Assembly: GCA_903938445.1 (NCBI GenBank)
Contig: CAJADG010000082.1
Coordinates: forward strand, 1-64,000
DNA from: an uncultured Bacteroidota bacterium
GTDB lineage: Bacteria; Bacteroidota; Bacteroidia; Chitinophagales; Chitinophagaceae
DNA length: 64,000 nt
Direction of reading: 5' to 3'
The notes under the pieces are model-generated. The model did not search any database and was not told the DNA's origin. It saw only the letters and a program-made list of their open reading frames with translations. The translations under genes were made by a program, and so were the position numbers. Positions 45,307 through 53,897 of the stretch are shown here, in pieces. The number at the start of each line of letters is the position of its first letter. Within the stretch, counting starts at the first letter, position 1.

Positions 45307-47355
45307 ATGCCTTTTCAACTAAAATCTACTTATACCCCCTCAGGAGATCAACCTAGTGCCATTGCACAGTTGACTGAGGGGGTTTTAAGTGGAGATAGGT
45401 GCCAAACACTTTTAGGTGTTACAGGAAGTGGTAAGACATTTACGATTGCCAATTTAATTCAGAACATACAACGTCCCACTTTAGTGTTAACGCACAATAA
45501 AACATTGGTTGCGCAACTATATGGGGAATTCAAAAGTTTTTTTCCCGATAATGCGGTAGGTTATTTTGTTTCCTATTATGATTATTATCAACCCGAAGCA
45601 TATTTACCAACATCAGGAGTATATATTGAAAAAGATTTAAGCATTAATGAAGAGTTGGATAAACTTAGGCTTCAAGCAACTGCACAATTATTAAGTGGTC
45701 GTAGAGATATTATTGTTGTTGCAAGCGTAAGTTGTATTTATGGTATGGGTAATCCTACTGAATTGGAAAATGGAATTATAAGAATTTATAAAGGACAAGT
45801 ATTAGCAAGACAAGCTTTTTTACATGCACTTGTAAATGCACTATACCATCGTAGTGTGATTGAATTTGATCGCGGAGCATTTAGAGTAAATGGAGACACG
45901 GTGGACATTAGATTACCCTATGTAGATTATGGATATCGTATTACTTTTTTTGGAGATGAAATTGAAGATATTGAAACCATTGAAATAGAAACAGGAAAAA
46001 GAATAGAACGCATGGATAATGCTGCTATTTTTCCAGCCAATCTTTATTTGGCACCAAAAGATATGGTGCAACAAATTATTTCAGAAATACAGGATGAAAT
46101 GCGTGCACAGGTGGAGTATTTTAAGAGTGTAGGAAAAAATGTAGAAGCAGCGAGAATTAAAGAGCGTGTTGAATATGATATTGAAATGATTAGAGAGTTG
46201 GGTTATTGTACTGGCATTGAAAACTATTCTCGATTTTTTGATAGAAGAGTTCCTGGTACAAGACCTTTCTGTTTATTAGATTATTTCCCAAAGGATTTTT
46301 TATGTGTGATTGACGAGAGCCATCAAACTATCCCACAAATTAGCGGTATGTATGGTGGAGATAGAAGCAGAAAAATGAATTTGGTGGAATATGGTTTTAG
46401 ATTACCAAGCGCTATTGATAATAGGCCACTTAATTTTACGGAGTTTGAAAACATTATTGGTCAAACTATTTTTGTAAGTGCAACTCCGGGTGAATATGAA
46501 TTAGAAAAAACAGGAGGATTAATTGTGGAACAGGTAGTAAGACCAACAGGATTATTAGATCCACCCATTGAAGTGCGACCGACAAAAAATCAAATTGATG
46601 ATTTATTAGACGAGATAGCCATGCAGGTTGAAAAAGGGGATCGTGTATTGGTAACAACGCTTACTAAAAAAATGGCGGAAGAAATGGATCGTTTTTTACA
46701 AAAAATACAAATCAAATCAAAATATATACATAGTGATATAGATGCTTTAGAACGTGTTGAAATATTACGTGAATTAAGATTAGGGGTGATCGATGTACTT
46801 GTTGGTGTAAATCTTTTAAGAGAAGGATTAGATTTGCCAGAGGTTTCTTTGGTTGCGGTATTAGATGCTGATAAGGAGGGATTTTTAAGAAATGAAAAAT
46901 CGTTAACACAAACTGCAGGAAGAGCGGCGAGAAATTCCAATGGTCGCGTAATATTTTATGGGGATAGTATTACAAAAAGCATGCAAAGAACCATTGATGA
47001 AACCAATCGTCGTCGCGAAAAACAAATTAAATATAATACAGAACACAATATTACACCTACCACCGTGGTAAAGAGTATAGAACAAGTCATGGCACAAGGA
47101 TCGGTGTTAGATATCAAAGGATACACACTTAACAATATGAATGTGCGAACCACGGATGAAATAAATATATTGTCTGAAAGTACCGAAAAGTATAGTGAAT
47201 TTAAAACCATTCCTCAATTAGAGAAGGCCATTAAGGATACTAAAAAACAAATGGATAAATTTGCAAAAGCAATGGACTTTATGGAAGCAGCAAAAACAAG
47301 AGACGAAATGTTTTTATTAGAAGCCCAATTAGAAAAAATGAAAGCTGCGAATTAA
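45307..47355 (+). CDS. uvrB: excinuclease ABC subunit B
   Basis: A 682-residue DNA-damage recognition helicase of nucleotide excision repair. The start is the ATG at 45307 (MPFQLKSTYTPSGDQP). Walker A is LLGVTGSGKTFT. The beta-hairpin region begins YYDYYQPEAYLPTSGVYIEKD. Helicase motifs follow: VIDESHQTIPQ, QTIFVSATPGEYEL, GVNLLREGLDLPEVSLVAVLDADKEGFLRN and QTAGRAARN. The C-terminal UvrC-binding motif is in LEKAIKDTKKQMDKFAKAMDFMEAAKTRDEM. The length is normal. It overlaps no neighbour and precedes pnuC by 21 bp. Confidence 0.98.
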   Translation: MPFQLKSTYTPSGDQPSAIAQLTEGVLSGDRCQTLLGVTGSGKTFTIANLIQNIQRPTLVLTHNKTLVAQLYGEFKSFFPDNAVGYFVSYYDYYQPEAYLPTSGVYIEKDLSINEELDKLRLQATAQLLSGRRDIIVVASVSCIYGMGNPTELENGIIRIYKGQVLARQAFLHALVNALYHRSVIEFDRGAFRVNGDTVDIRLPYVDYGYRITFFGDEIEDIETIEIETGKRIERMDNAAIFPANLYLAPKDMVQQIISEIQDEMRAQVEYFKSVGKNVEAARIKERVEYDIEMIRELGYCTGIENYSRFFDRRVPGTRPFCLLDYFPKDFLCVIDESHQTIPQISGMYGGDRSRKMNLVEYGFRLPSAIDNRPLNFTEFENIIGQTIFVSATPGEYELEKTGGLIVEQVVRPTGLLDPPIEVRPTKNQIDDLLDEIAMQVEKGDRVLVTTLTKKMAEEMDRFLQKIQIKSKYIHSDIDALERVEILRELRLGVIDVLVGVNLLREGLDLPEVSLVAVLDADKEGFLRNEKSLTQTAGRAARNSNGRVIFYGDSITKSMQRTIDETNRRREKQIKYNTEHNITPTTVVKSIEQVMAQGSVLDIKGYTLNNMNVRTTDEINILSESTEKYSEFKTIPQLEKAIKDTKKQMDKFAKAMDFMEAAKTRDEMFLLEAQLEKMKAAN

Positions 47356-47376
47356 TTAATCACAATAAATTAAATA

Positions 47377-48009
47377 ATGACCAATCTTTTACAATCAATT
47401 TTTGATGGATTAATGCAAACGGGGTGGGTTGAGGGGGTTGCTGTTATTGCTGGTATTGTATCTGTTTGGTATAGTAGAAAAGAAAATATATTAGTTTATC
47501 CAACAGGGCTTGTAAACACGATTTTTTATATTTATTTAAGTTATAAAGGTCATTTATTGGGCGAGGCTAGTGTAAACTTATATTATACCATTATGAGTAT
47601 CTATGGTTGGTATTTGTGGACGCGTAAAAAAGAAGACCATCAAACACTTGTGCTTCAAATTACACTGAGCACAAAAAAAGAGTGGTTAATGCAACTTGCA
47701 TTTTTTGCCGCTTTTTATATTTTAATTTTTGTTTCCCTCACTTTTGCAAAAGCAGCATTTGCGCCAGAAGCTATTCCTTGGGCTGATGCGTTTGCAAGTG
47801 CTACAGCCTATACGGGCATGTGGTTAATGGCAAAGAAAAAAGTAGAGAGTTGGATTTGGTGGATACTTACCAATATGGCTTCTATTCCACTCTATTTTAT
47901 AAAGGGATATGCATTTACAAGTGTGCAATTTATTGTTTTATTAATTTTAGCAATTGCAGGATTAAAATCCTGGTATCAAAAGTCAAAACAAATCAATGCA
48001 AGCCATTAA
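47377..48009 (+). CDS. pnuC: nicotinamide riboside transporter PnuC
   Basis: A 210-residue membrane protein with about seven hydrophobic helices. SVWYSRKENILVYPTGLVNTIFYIYLSYKG, the YYTIMSIYGWYLWTRKK block and GMWLMAKKKVESWIWWILTN match PnuC, which takes up nicotinamide riboside by facilitated diffusion trapped by phosphorylation. The next gene encodes a NadR-like kinase and overlaps it by 14 bp, giving a transport-and-trapping pair. Confidence 0.93.
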   Translation: MTNLLQSIFDGLMQTGWVEGVAVIAGIVSVWYSRKENILVYPTGLVNTIFYIYLSYKGHLLGEASVNLYYTIMSIYGWYLWTRKKEDHQTLVLQITLSTKKEWLMQLAFFAAFYILIFVSLTFAKAAFAPEAIPWADAFASATAYTGMWLMAKKKVESWIWWILTNMASIPLYFIKGYAFTSVQFIVLLILAIAGLKSWYQKSKQINASH

Positions 48010-48526
48010 AAAAATTGTTGTTTTAGGACCAGAGTCTACAGGAAAATCAACCCTATGTGAGGCCTTAGCAAAGCATTATAATACACAATGGTGTCCCGAA
48101 TATGCGCGACAATATTTATCAGAAAATGGGACGGATTATACTTATGAAAATTTATTAACCATTGCAAAGGGTCAGTTAGCGGGCGAAGATGCTTATGTGG
48201 AAAAAGCAAGCGACTTGTTAATAATTGACACAGATATGTATGTTATGAAAGTTTGGTGTGAATATGTGTTTAATAACTGCCATCCATTTATTTTAGAAAA
48301 AATAAATGAAAGAAAATATGATGCTTATTTATTGTGTGATATTGATTTACCATGGGCTGCTGATGAAATGAGAGAATATCCCAACGAAGCACCGCGCAAG
48401 GAATTGTTTACCATTTATAAGGAACTATTAATCAATCAAAAAACGCCTTGGGGAATCGTAAGTGGCACCGGAGAAGTTCGAACTAAAAATGCTATTGAGC
48501 TAATAGAAAAAATGACCCAACAATAA
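47996..48526 (+). CDS. NadR-type ribosylnicotinamide kinase
   Basis: A 176-residue P-loop kinase equal to the C-terminal domain of E. coli NadR. Walker A is LGPESTGKSTL, followed by WCPEYARQYL, the IIDTDMYVMKVWCEYVF segment and a lid block near DIDLPWAADEMREYP. The NMN adenylyltransferase and repressor domains of full NadR are absent. It phosphorylates nicotinamide riboside entering through PnuC; the later adenylylation is likely done by another enzyme. The gene overlaps pnuC by 14 bp, showing translational coupling. Its 3' end faces mtgA with 4 bp between the stops. Confidence 0.9.
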   Translation: MQAIKKIVVLGPESTGKSTLCEALAKHYNTQWCPEYARQYLSENGTDYTYENLLTIAKGQLAGEDAYVEKASDLLIIDTDMYVMKVWCEYVFNNCHPFILEKINERKYDAYLLCDIDLPWAADEMREYPNEAPRKELFTIYKELLINQKTPWGIVSGTGEVRTKNAIELIEKMTQQ

Positions 48527-48530
48527 TTTT

Positions 48531-49226
48531 CTATTTGCTTTTTAATAAAGCATGAATATCTTCATCGAATTCAATATTATTCATCTCTCTTAATATTTGA
48601 GGATACCTCCATGCAACCCTTCCTGACATTGGGTTTGCAGTGAATTTTTTAGGATTAGGAAACCCAGCAATAATCATTGCTGCTTCGGCTCTTGTTAAAT
48701 TTTTTGCTGATTTATGAAAATAATGTTGAGCAGCAGCTTCAACTCCAAAACAACCGGGTCCTGTTTCAATTACATTTAAATACACTTCTAATATTCTTTT
48801 TTTACCCCAAATTTTTTCAATTAAAAAAGTGAAATAAAATTCTGGAATTTTTCGAATGTATTTATCAAATCCACTTCCTTGCCAAAGAAAAACATTCTTT
48901 GCAGTTTGTTGAGTAATAGTACTTGCTCCACCACCAAAAGGTATTTTAGATTTTTTATTTTTCTTTTTGGGGTGCATACTTTTTTCCATTGCATCCCAAT
49001 CAAAGCCACTATGATCGGTGAAAGCTTGATCCTCACTAGCTATAGCGGCCAATTTAATATTATATGAAATTTCATCCCAGCCAACATAGTCTCTATTTAA
49101 ACCCAATCCAAATGCATTGGTTATTTGTGTAATAGTGATAGGGGGCTCTACAAATTTTGTGATAAGCACATATAATATAGAGCTTAAAAAAAGATAGAAT
49201 AAAATTTTTCGAATTTTTTTAAACAC
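48531..49226 (-). CDS. mtgA: monofunctional peptidoglycan glycosyltransferase
   Basis: A 231-residue GT51 enzyme that polymerises glycan strands from lipid II. A signal anchor lies at residues 6-23 (ILFYLFLSSILYVLITKF). The catalytic Glu is in AIASEDQAFTDHSGFDW. Further motifs are GGGASTITQQTAKNVFLW, the KKRILEVYLNVIETG block and GVEAAAQHYFHKSAKNL. No transpeptidase domain follows, so it is the MtgA type. It is expected on the outer face of the inner membrane. The unknown secreted protein at 49246 lies just upstream and may be co-transcribed. Confidence 0.95.
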   Translation of the reverse strand: MFKKIRKILFYLFLSSILYVLITKFVEPPITITQITNAFGLGLNRDYVGWDEISYNIKLAAIASEDQAFTDHSGFDWDAMEKSMHPKKKNKKSKIPFGGGASTITQQTAKNVFLWQGSGFDKYIRKIPEFYFTFLIEKIWGKKRILEVYLNVIETGPGCFGVEAAAQHYFHKSAKNLTRAEAAMIIAGFPNPKKFTANPMSGRVAWRYPQILREMNNIEFDEDIHALLKSK

Positions 49227-49245
49227 TTATTTCTGTTGTTTAAAT

Positions 49246-49797
49246 TTAAATAACCTCCAAGGTAAATCGTTTACCAATAGGTCGATAGTTAGGATTTTTC
49301 TTAGCCTGCCAATCTCCTAAAAACCAAGCCACAATACCAGCGGCAATTTGTGAAATATTGCGACTTCCAAAAACAGGTTCCTTATTAATAATGGAGTTAG
49401 TTATATTTAATCCAGAATACAAAGGACCAGCCACTTTTAAAAAGGCTCCATTTGTAAAAACGCTTGTGTAGTGACCTTTTTCAAAAGCAACTGAAATGAT
49501 TTCATTATAATGAATGGTAAGAGTTCCTAATTTTAAAGTGTCTTCTCCCCATGTTCCATATACTGTGGTCATTGGTTGTAAGCTATACAAATTAAGGTGA
49601 ATAGAATCTGCTTGCACTTTTTGAACAACACCAGTAATCCACTGATGATTACTTAGTTCAATGTTCATGTAACTCCCATTCACATAGGAATGAACAATCA
49701 CTCCACGATCTTTTAAAGCTAAAACACTACCTCCCTGCGCATTTAGTTGGCCAAGGCTCACTATTAAAATGATAAATATTGAAATAATTTGCTTCAC
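49246..49797 (-). CDS. secreted hypothetical protein
   Basis: A 183-residue protein with a signal peptide ending near residue 20 (LGQLNAQ). The mature part is beta-rich (GVIVHSYVNGSYMNIELSNHQWITGVVQKV) and looks like a small periplasmic or outer-membrane-associated domain. The last 60 residues have a weakly hydrophobic helix (IAAGIVAWFLGDW). I do not recognise the family. It lies between the LysE exporter and mtgA with short gaps (15 and 19 bp), so it is probably part of one transcript. Confidence 0.6.
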   Translation of the reverse strand: MKQIISIFIILIVSLGQLNAQGGSVLALKDRGVIVHSYVNGSYMNIELSNHQWITGVVQKVQADSIHLNLYSLQPMTTVYGTWGEDTLKLGTLTIHYNEIISVAFEKGHYTSVFTNGAFLKVAGPLYSGLNITNSIINKEPVFGSRNISQIAAGIVAWFLGDWQAKKNPNYRPIGKRFTLEVI

Positions 49798-49812
49798 AAT
49801 ACAAGTTACGAA

Positions 49813-50451
49813 CTAATATTTTAATGCACTATAAAAAAGTGCTGCACTAAAAATTAATATGATGATCCCAGATAAACGGTTAATCCAAATTAATGTTTTT
49901 TCGGTAAGCTTGGGTCTAAGTGCACCCGCTAAAAGTACTTTTAATAAATCCGATATTAATACAAAAAATAAACAGGTACCAAAAACAACTAATTTATAAA
50001 AAGTAGGATTTTCGGTTTCAATGGCGTCCGCACCAATAGCGGCAGTCCATGCAAACCAAAATAAAAACACACCAGGGTTTAGCATATTCATTAAATACCC
50101 CGAAAAAAAGATACCTAATAGATCTCTTTTACGTAACTCTTTTTGCTTATCATCTATTATTTCGGTTTGCACTTTTTTAAACAAAAGTGTATATAAACCC
50201 ATTAATAATAAAAATCCTGCTCCTACCATGGCAACAACAGCCTTGTGCGATAATACAAGTGTAAATAATGCAGTGAATACATTACAAATAATTAGTAAAG
50301 TAATATCGCTTGCTGAAACCCCTGCTACGAAAGCATATCCAGCCTTATGACCATTTGTTAAACTTTGTTTTAGTATAGCAAAAATTACTGGCCCAATAGA
50401 AATACTTAAAATAAGACCTAATAGCAGGCCCTTGATAATGGGTGCTATCAT
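49813..50451 (-). CDS. LysE-family exporter
   Basis: A 212-residue membrane protein with six hydrophobic helices. The N-terminal GLLLGLILSISIGPVIFAILKQSLTNGHKAGYAFVAGVSASD is the LysE/RhtB start pattern, and SGYLMNMLNPGVFLFWFAW holds the conserved NP motif. Members export amino acids such as lysine, threonine or homoserine. The substrate is unknown. The GH3 gene ends 1 bp upstream, indicating translational coupling. Confidence 0.9.
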   Translation of the reverse strand: MIAPIIKGLLLGLILSISIGPVIFAILKQSLTNGHKAGYAFVAGVSASDITLLIICNVFTALFTLVLSHKAVVAMVGAGFLLLMGLYTLLFKKVQTEIIDDKQKELRKRDLLGIFFSGYLMNMLNPGVFLFWFAWTAAIGADAIETENPTFYKLVVFGTCLFFVLISDLLKVLLAGALRPKLTEKTLIWINRLSGIIILIFSAALFYSALKY

Positions 50452-50452
50452 A

Positions 50453-51973
50453 TTACTTATTTGAAATAAAGGCTTTCCAATCTTTTAATAGTTCGCCTTT
50501 TAATACTCTTGGAAATTTATGTTGTCCACCAATCTTTCCCTTGCTTTGCATGAAAGATAAAAATACCGACTCTTTTAAAATACATACGCTGATATCTTTC
50601 AATGCACTTTTTCTTTCTACCGCATAATCATCATTCAAATCATTAAGCTTATCATCAATTTTAGAGGCTAATATTTTTTCATCTACATTCTGATCACAAG
50701 CAATATACCATTTGTGCGCAAAAAAATTATGTAAGGGTTCACCTGTAACACAATATTCAGGAATAGAAATATTCAATTCTTCACTTACCAATTGAATGGC
50801 TTTATTCATATTATCAACACTTAAATGCTCCCCCACTAAACTTAAAAAGTGTTTAGTTCTTCCTGTGATAATAATTTCAGCATTTGCTTTGTCAATAAAA
50901 CGAACTGTATCACCAATTAAATAACGCCAAGCTCCTGCAACGGTACTAATTAATATGGCATAATCTTTTCCCTCTTCAACTTCATGAATCATTAGGGCTT
51001 CAGGATTTTCAATCAACTCACCGTCTGCGTCAAAATTATTTTCATCAAAAGGCACGAACTCAAAAAAGATATGTTGATTAAACGAAAGGCGCATCCCTGC
51101 ACCATTTTGTTTATCCTGCCATGCTAAAAAACCTTCGCTGGCCAAATAGGTTTCAATATATGAAATAGGCTTACCTAATAATTTTTCAAAACCATGTTTG
51201 TAAGGCTCAAAACTTACACCACCATGTACAAAAAAGGCAAGATTAGGCCACATTTCATGAATGTTGTTTAGTTGGTATCTTTCAATAATCATTTCGATAC
51301 ACATTTGTATCCATGCAGGAACTCCAACAATAAATCCAATATCCCAATTAGGTGCTTTTTCAACAATCTCTTTTAATTTTTTATTCCAATCTCTTTCTTT
51401 GGCAATTTTTCTTCCAGGCTTATAAAAAGGTTGAAACCAAAATGGTGCTTTTTTTGCAGTAATGCCACTTAAGTCTCCTGCATAATATCCTGGACCTTTT
51501 TGTAAATCAGTACTACCACCCAATGTTAACCAACCTTTGCTAATACTTGTAAATGGAACATCTTTGTAATTAAACAAACTAATAAGTTGTTTAATCATGA
51601 TTACTTTGTTACCTCTTAGTAAATCATTGGTTACCGGAATATATTTACTAGCAGCCTCGCTTGTACCACTACTAAGGGCAAAAAATTTAATTTTACCAGG
51701 CCAAGTAATATCAGGTTGTCCTTCGAGGGTTTTATACCACCACTCTTTGTATATTTTATTGTAATTATAGGCAGGCACATTTTGTTGAAATGATTTTCCT
51801 ACATGTTTGCTTTGTAAAATTTGTTCGAAACCAAATTTTTGACCAAATTCAGTATAGCGCGCTCGCTTTAATAGCTTTTTAAGCACGCGTAGCTGCGATC
51901 TTCTAGGACTTCTTTGGGGAAGCCCTAGTGCCTTATTAAGGCTCTTGGGAAGGTTAATCTCGAAAATCGGCAT
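50453..51973 (-). CDS. GH3-family acyl-adenylate-forming protein
   Basis: A 506-residue member of the GH3 family, named for plant auxin-conjugating enzymes. The ATP-binding motif is ALSSGTSEAASKYIP near residue 100. Later adenylation motifs are in TYLASEGFLAW and in ITGRTKHFLSLVGEHLS. In plants GH3 enzymes join acyl acids to amino acids; bacterial versions in Bacteroidota are uncharacterised. The neighbouring LysE exporter (1-bp gap) would fit production and export of an amino-acid conjugate, but this is only inferred from context. A TATTTTTG promoter element lies 35 nt upstream. Confidence 0.88.
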   Translation of the reverse strand: MPIFEINLPKSLNKALGLPQRSPRRSQLRVLKKLLKRARYTEFGQKFGFEQILQSKHVGKSFQQNVPAYNYNKIYKEWWYKTLEGQPDITWPGKIKFFALSSGTSEAASKYIPVTNDLLRGNKVIMIKQLISLFNYKDVPFTSISKGWLTLGGSTDLQKGPGYYAGDLSGITAKKAPFWFQPFYKPGRKIAKERDWNKKLKEIVEKAPNWDIGFIVGVPAWIQMCIEMIIERYQLNNIHEMWPNLAFFVHGGVSFEPYKHGFEKLLGKPISYIETYLASEGFLAWQDKQNGAGMRLSFNQHIFFEFVPFDENNFDADGELIENPEALMIHEVEEGKDYAILISTVAGAWRYLIGDTVRFIDKANAEIIITGRTKHFLSLVGEHLSVDNMNKAIQLVSEELNISIPEYCVTGEPLHNFFAHKWYIACDQNVDEKILASKIDDKLNDLNDDYAVERKSALKDISVCILKESVFLSFMQSKGKIGGQHKFPRVLKGELLKDWKAFISNK

Positions 51974-52008
51974 CTACAAAATCGGGTTTTATCTTTTAAG
52001 ATTATATA

Positions 52009-52016
52009 CAAAAATA
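52009..52016 (-). promoter_or_regulatory. -7 promoter element of the GH3 operon
   Basis: Minus-strand TATTTTTG matches TAnnTTTG and ends 35 nt before the GH3 ATG. It lies back to back with the promoter element of the divergent IMPase-like gene. Confidence 0.45.
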
Positions 52017-52041
52017 GGAATGTTATTCCAGCAAACGAAGC

Positions 52042-52049
52042 TACTTTTG
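52042..52049 (+). promoter_or_regulatory. -7 promoter element of the IMPase-like gene
   Basis: TACTTTTG matches TAnnTTTG and ends 4 nt before the ATG at 52054, so the mRNA may be leaderless. Confidence 0.45.
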
Positions 52050-52053
52050 TAAT

Positions 52054-52830
52054 ATGATTAAAAATACACTTTTCAAGGCCATTCAGGCAGGAGCAAATGA
52101 GTTAACAAGGTATTTTAACGGTACTTTTACAATTAATAGTAAGGCTACAATTAACGATTTGGTAACCGAAGCGGATCATGCTTCTGAGCGCGCCATTTTT
52201 GAAGTAATTCAGGCAGCGCATCCCGATCATTTTATATTAAGCGAAGAAACAGGCGCGATTCCCTCTAATTCAAATATTAAATGGATTATTGATCCAATTG
52301 ATGGCACCATCAATTTTGCCAACGGAATACCTATTTGTTGTGTTAGTATTGGGGTGGAAGAAAACGGAGAAATGTTAATGGGTGCGGTGTACAATCCATT
52401 TATGAATGAAATGTTTTTTTCAGAAAAAGGAAAGGGAGCTTTTTTAAATGACAAACCCATTAAAGTAAGTGATAAAGACAATCTATTAACAAGTTGCTTG
52501 GTTACCGGATTTCCATATCAATACTTAGATGCAGAAAATGGACCCTTGCAAATTTTTGAAAAACTAATTCGAAAATCAATACCAGTTCGAAGATTAGGTA
52601 GTGCTGCACTTGACTTATGCTGGACGGCGGCAGGTAGATTTGATGGTTTTTATGAACACAAATTACAAGCTTGGGATAGTGCTGCAGGATATTTAATTGT
52701 TCAAGAAGCGGGAGGTACTGTGACAGATTTAAATGGCGATAAATATAATCCATATCAACCAGGTATCATTGCTACTAATGGAAAAATTCAGGATCAATTA
52801 TTGGCTTTATTAAAAGGTGGATCTTTATAA
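52054..52830 (+). CDS. inositol-monophosphatase-family phosphatase
   Basis: A 258-residue Li-sensitive-type phosphatase of the IMPase/CysQ/SuhB family. Metal motifs are LSEETGA, IDPIDGTINFANG and WDSAAGYLIVQEAGG, with VTEADHASE nearer the N-terminus. The substrate could be inositol phosphate, another sugar phosphate or PAP. The text resembles general IMPases more than CysQ. thiL follows after 9 bp, so the two are probably one transcript, perhaps only by chance of function. Confidence 0.9.
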   Translation: MIKNTLFKAIQAGANELTRYFNGTFTINSKATINDLVTEADHASERAIFEVIQAAHPDHFILSEETGAIPSNSNIKWIIDPIDGTINFANGIPICCVSIGVEENGEMLMGAVYNPFMNEMFFSEKGKGAFLNDKPIKVSDKDNLLTSCLVTGFPYQYLDAENGPLQIFEKLIRKSIPVRRLGSAALDLCWTAAGRFDGFYEHKLQAWDSAAGYLIVQEAGGTVTDLNGDKYNPYQPGIIATNGKIQDQLLALLKGGSL

Positions 52831-52839
52831 AATATAATT

Positions 52840-53868
52840 ATGGAAGAAAGAACAGAAATAGAAAAACTAGGTGAGTTTGGATTGATTAATCATTTAACTG
52901 CAAATTTTGAAACTCAAAATGCATCTACTGTATTATCTATTGGAGATGATGCAGCAGTGATTGATCATTTTGGAAAACAAACCGTGATCACTACCGATTT
53001 ATTAGTGGAAGGAGTACACTTTGATTTAATGTATACTCCCCTAAAACATTTAGGATATAAAGCAGTAGTAGTCAATGTAAGTGATGTGTATGCAATGAAC
53101 GCACAACCCACACAAATCACGATGAGCTTAGCTTTCAGCAATAGGTTTAGTTTAGAAGCGTTGGAAGAATTTTATTTAGGCGTACAAATTGCTTGTGAAA
53201 AATATGGGGTTGATTTAGTGGGTGGAGATACTTCTACTTCTCAAAAAGGGTTGGTTATTTCTGTTACAGCGATAGGAGAAGTGGCACCGGAAAAATTTGT
53301 AAAAAGAAGTACTGCAGAAAGTGGTGATTTAATTTGCGTATCCGGAGATTTGGGAGCAGCATTTTTAGGTTTAACCTTAATGGAGCGCGAAAAGAAAATC
53401 TTTTTAGAAAATCCACAAGTACAACCAACGCTTGAAAATGAAGATTATATCGTGGGTCGTTTATTAAAACCGGAAGCAAGAAAAGATATCATAGAGTATT
53501 TAGAAACACAACAAATAATGCCAACTGCCATGATGGATGTGAGCGATGGCTTGAGTAGTGATGTGTTACATATTTGTAAGCAAAGTAATTTAGGTTGTAG
53601 AATTTATGAAGATAAAATTCCTTTAAACGAGGCAACTAAGGCGGCAGCTTTTAAATTTGGATTAGACCCAACAGTGTGTGCATTAAATGGTGGAGAGGAT
53701 TACGAATTATTATTTACCATGAAGCAAGCCGACTATGATAAAATCACATTACAGGAAGATATAAGTGTAATTGGATACATGTGTGATTTGGAAGAAGGAA
53801 CCAAAATTATCACCAAAGGAAATAATGTATTTGATATCAATGCACAGGGATGGAACGCATTTGCTTAA
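52840..53868 (+). CDS. thiL: thiamine-monophosphate kinase
   Basis: A 342-residue kinase that makes thiamine pyrophosphate from thiamine monophosphate and ATP. Motifs are SIGDDAAVIDH, TTDLLVEGVHFDL, LVGGDTSTSQKG, the Mg-binding MDVSDGLSSDV, and GGEDYELLFTM. This is the last step of thiamine cofactor synthesis. No other thiamine genes and no TPP riboswitch lie nearby. It converges on nagA with 29 bp between stops. Confidence 0.95.
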   Translation: MEERTEIEKLGEFGLINHLTANFETQNASTVLSIGDDAAVIDHFGKQTVITTDLLVEGVHFDLMYTPLKHLGYKAVVVNVSDVYAMNAQPTQITMSLAFSNRFSLEALEEFYLGVQIACEKYGVDLVGGDTSTSQKGLVISVTAIGEVAPEKFVKRSTAESGDLICVSGDLGAAFLGLTLMEREKKIFLENPQVQPTLENEDYIVGRLLKPEARKDIIEYLETQQIMPTAMMDVSDGLSSDVLHICKQSNLGCRIYEDKIPLNEATKAAAFKFGLDPTVCALNGGEDYELLFTMKQADYDKITLQEDISVIGYMCDLEEGTKIITKGNNVFDINAQGWNAFA

Positions 53869-53897
53869 ATAAAATAGTTTGCTAATGTTATGTTTAT

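Noticed and set aside
46590-46940. 116-residue minus-strand ORF inside uvrB
   Set aside because: A shadow frame; UvrB motifs are continuous on the plus strand.
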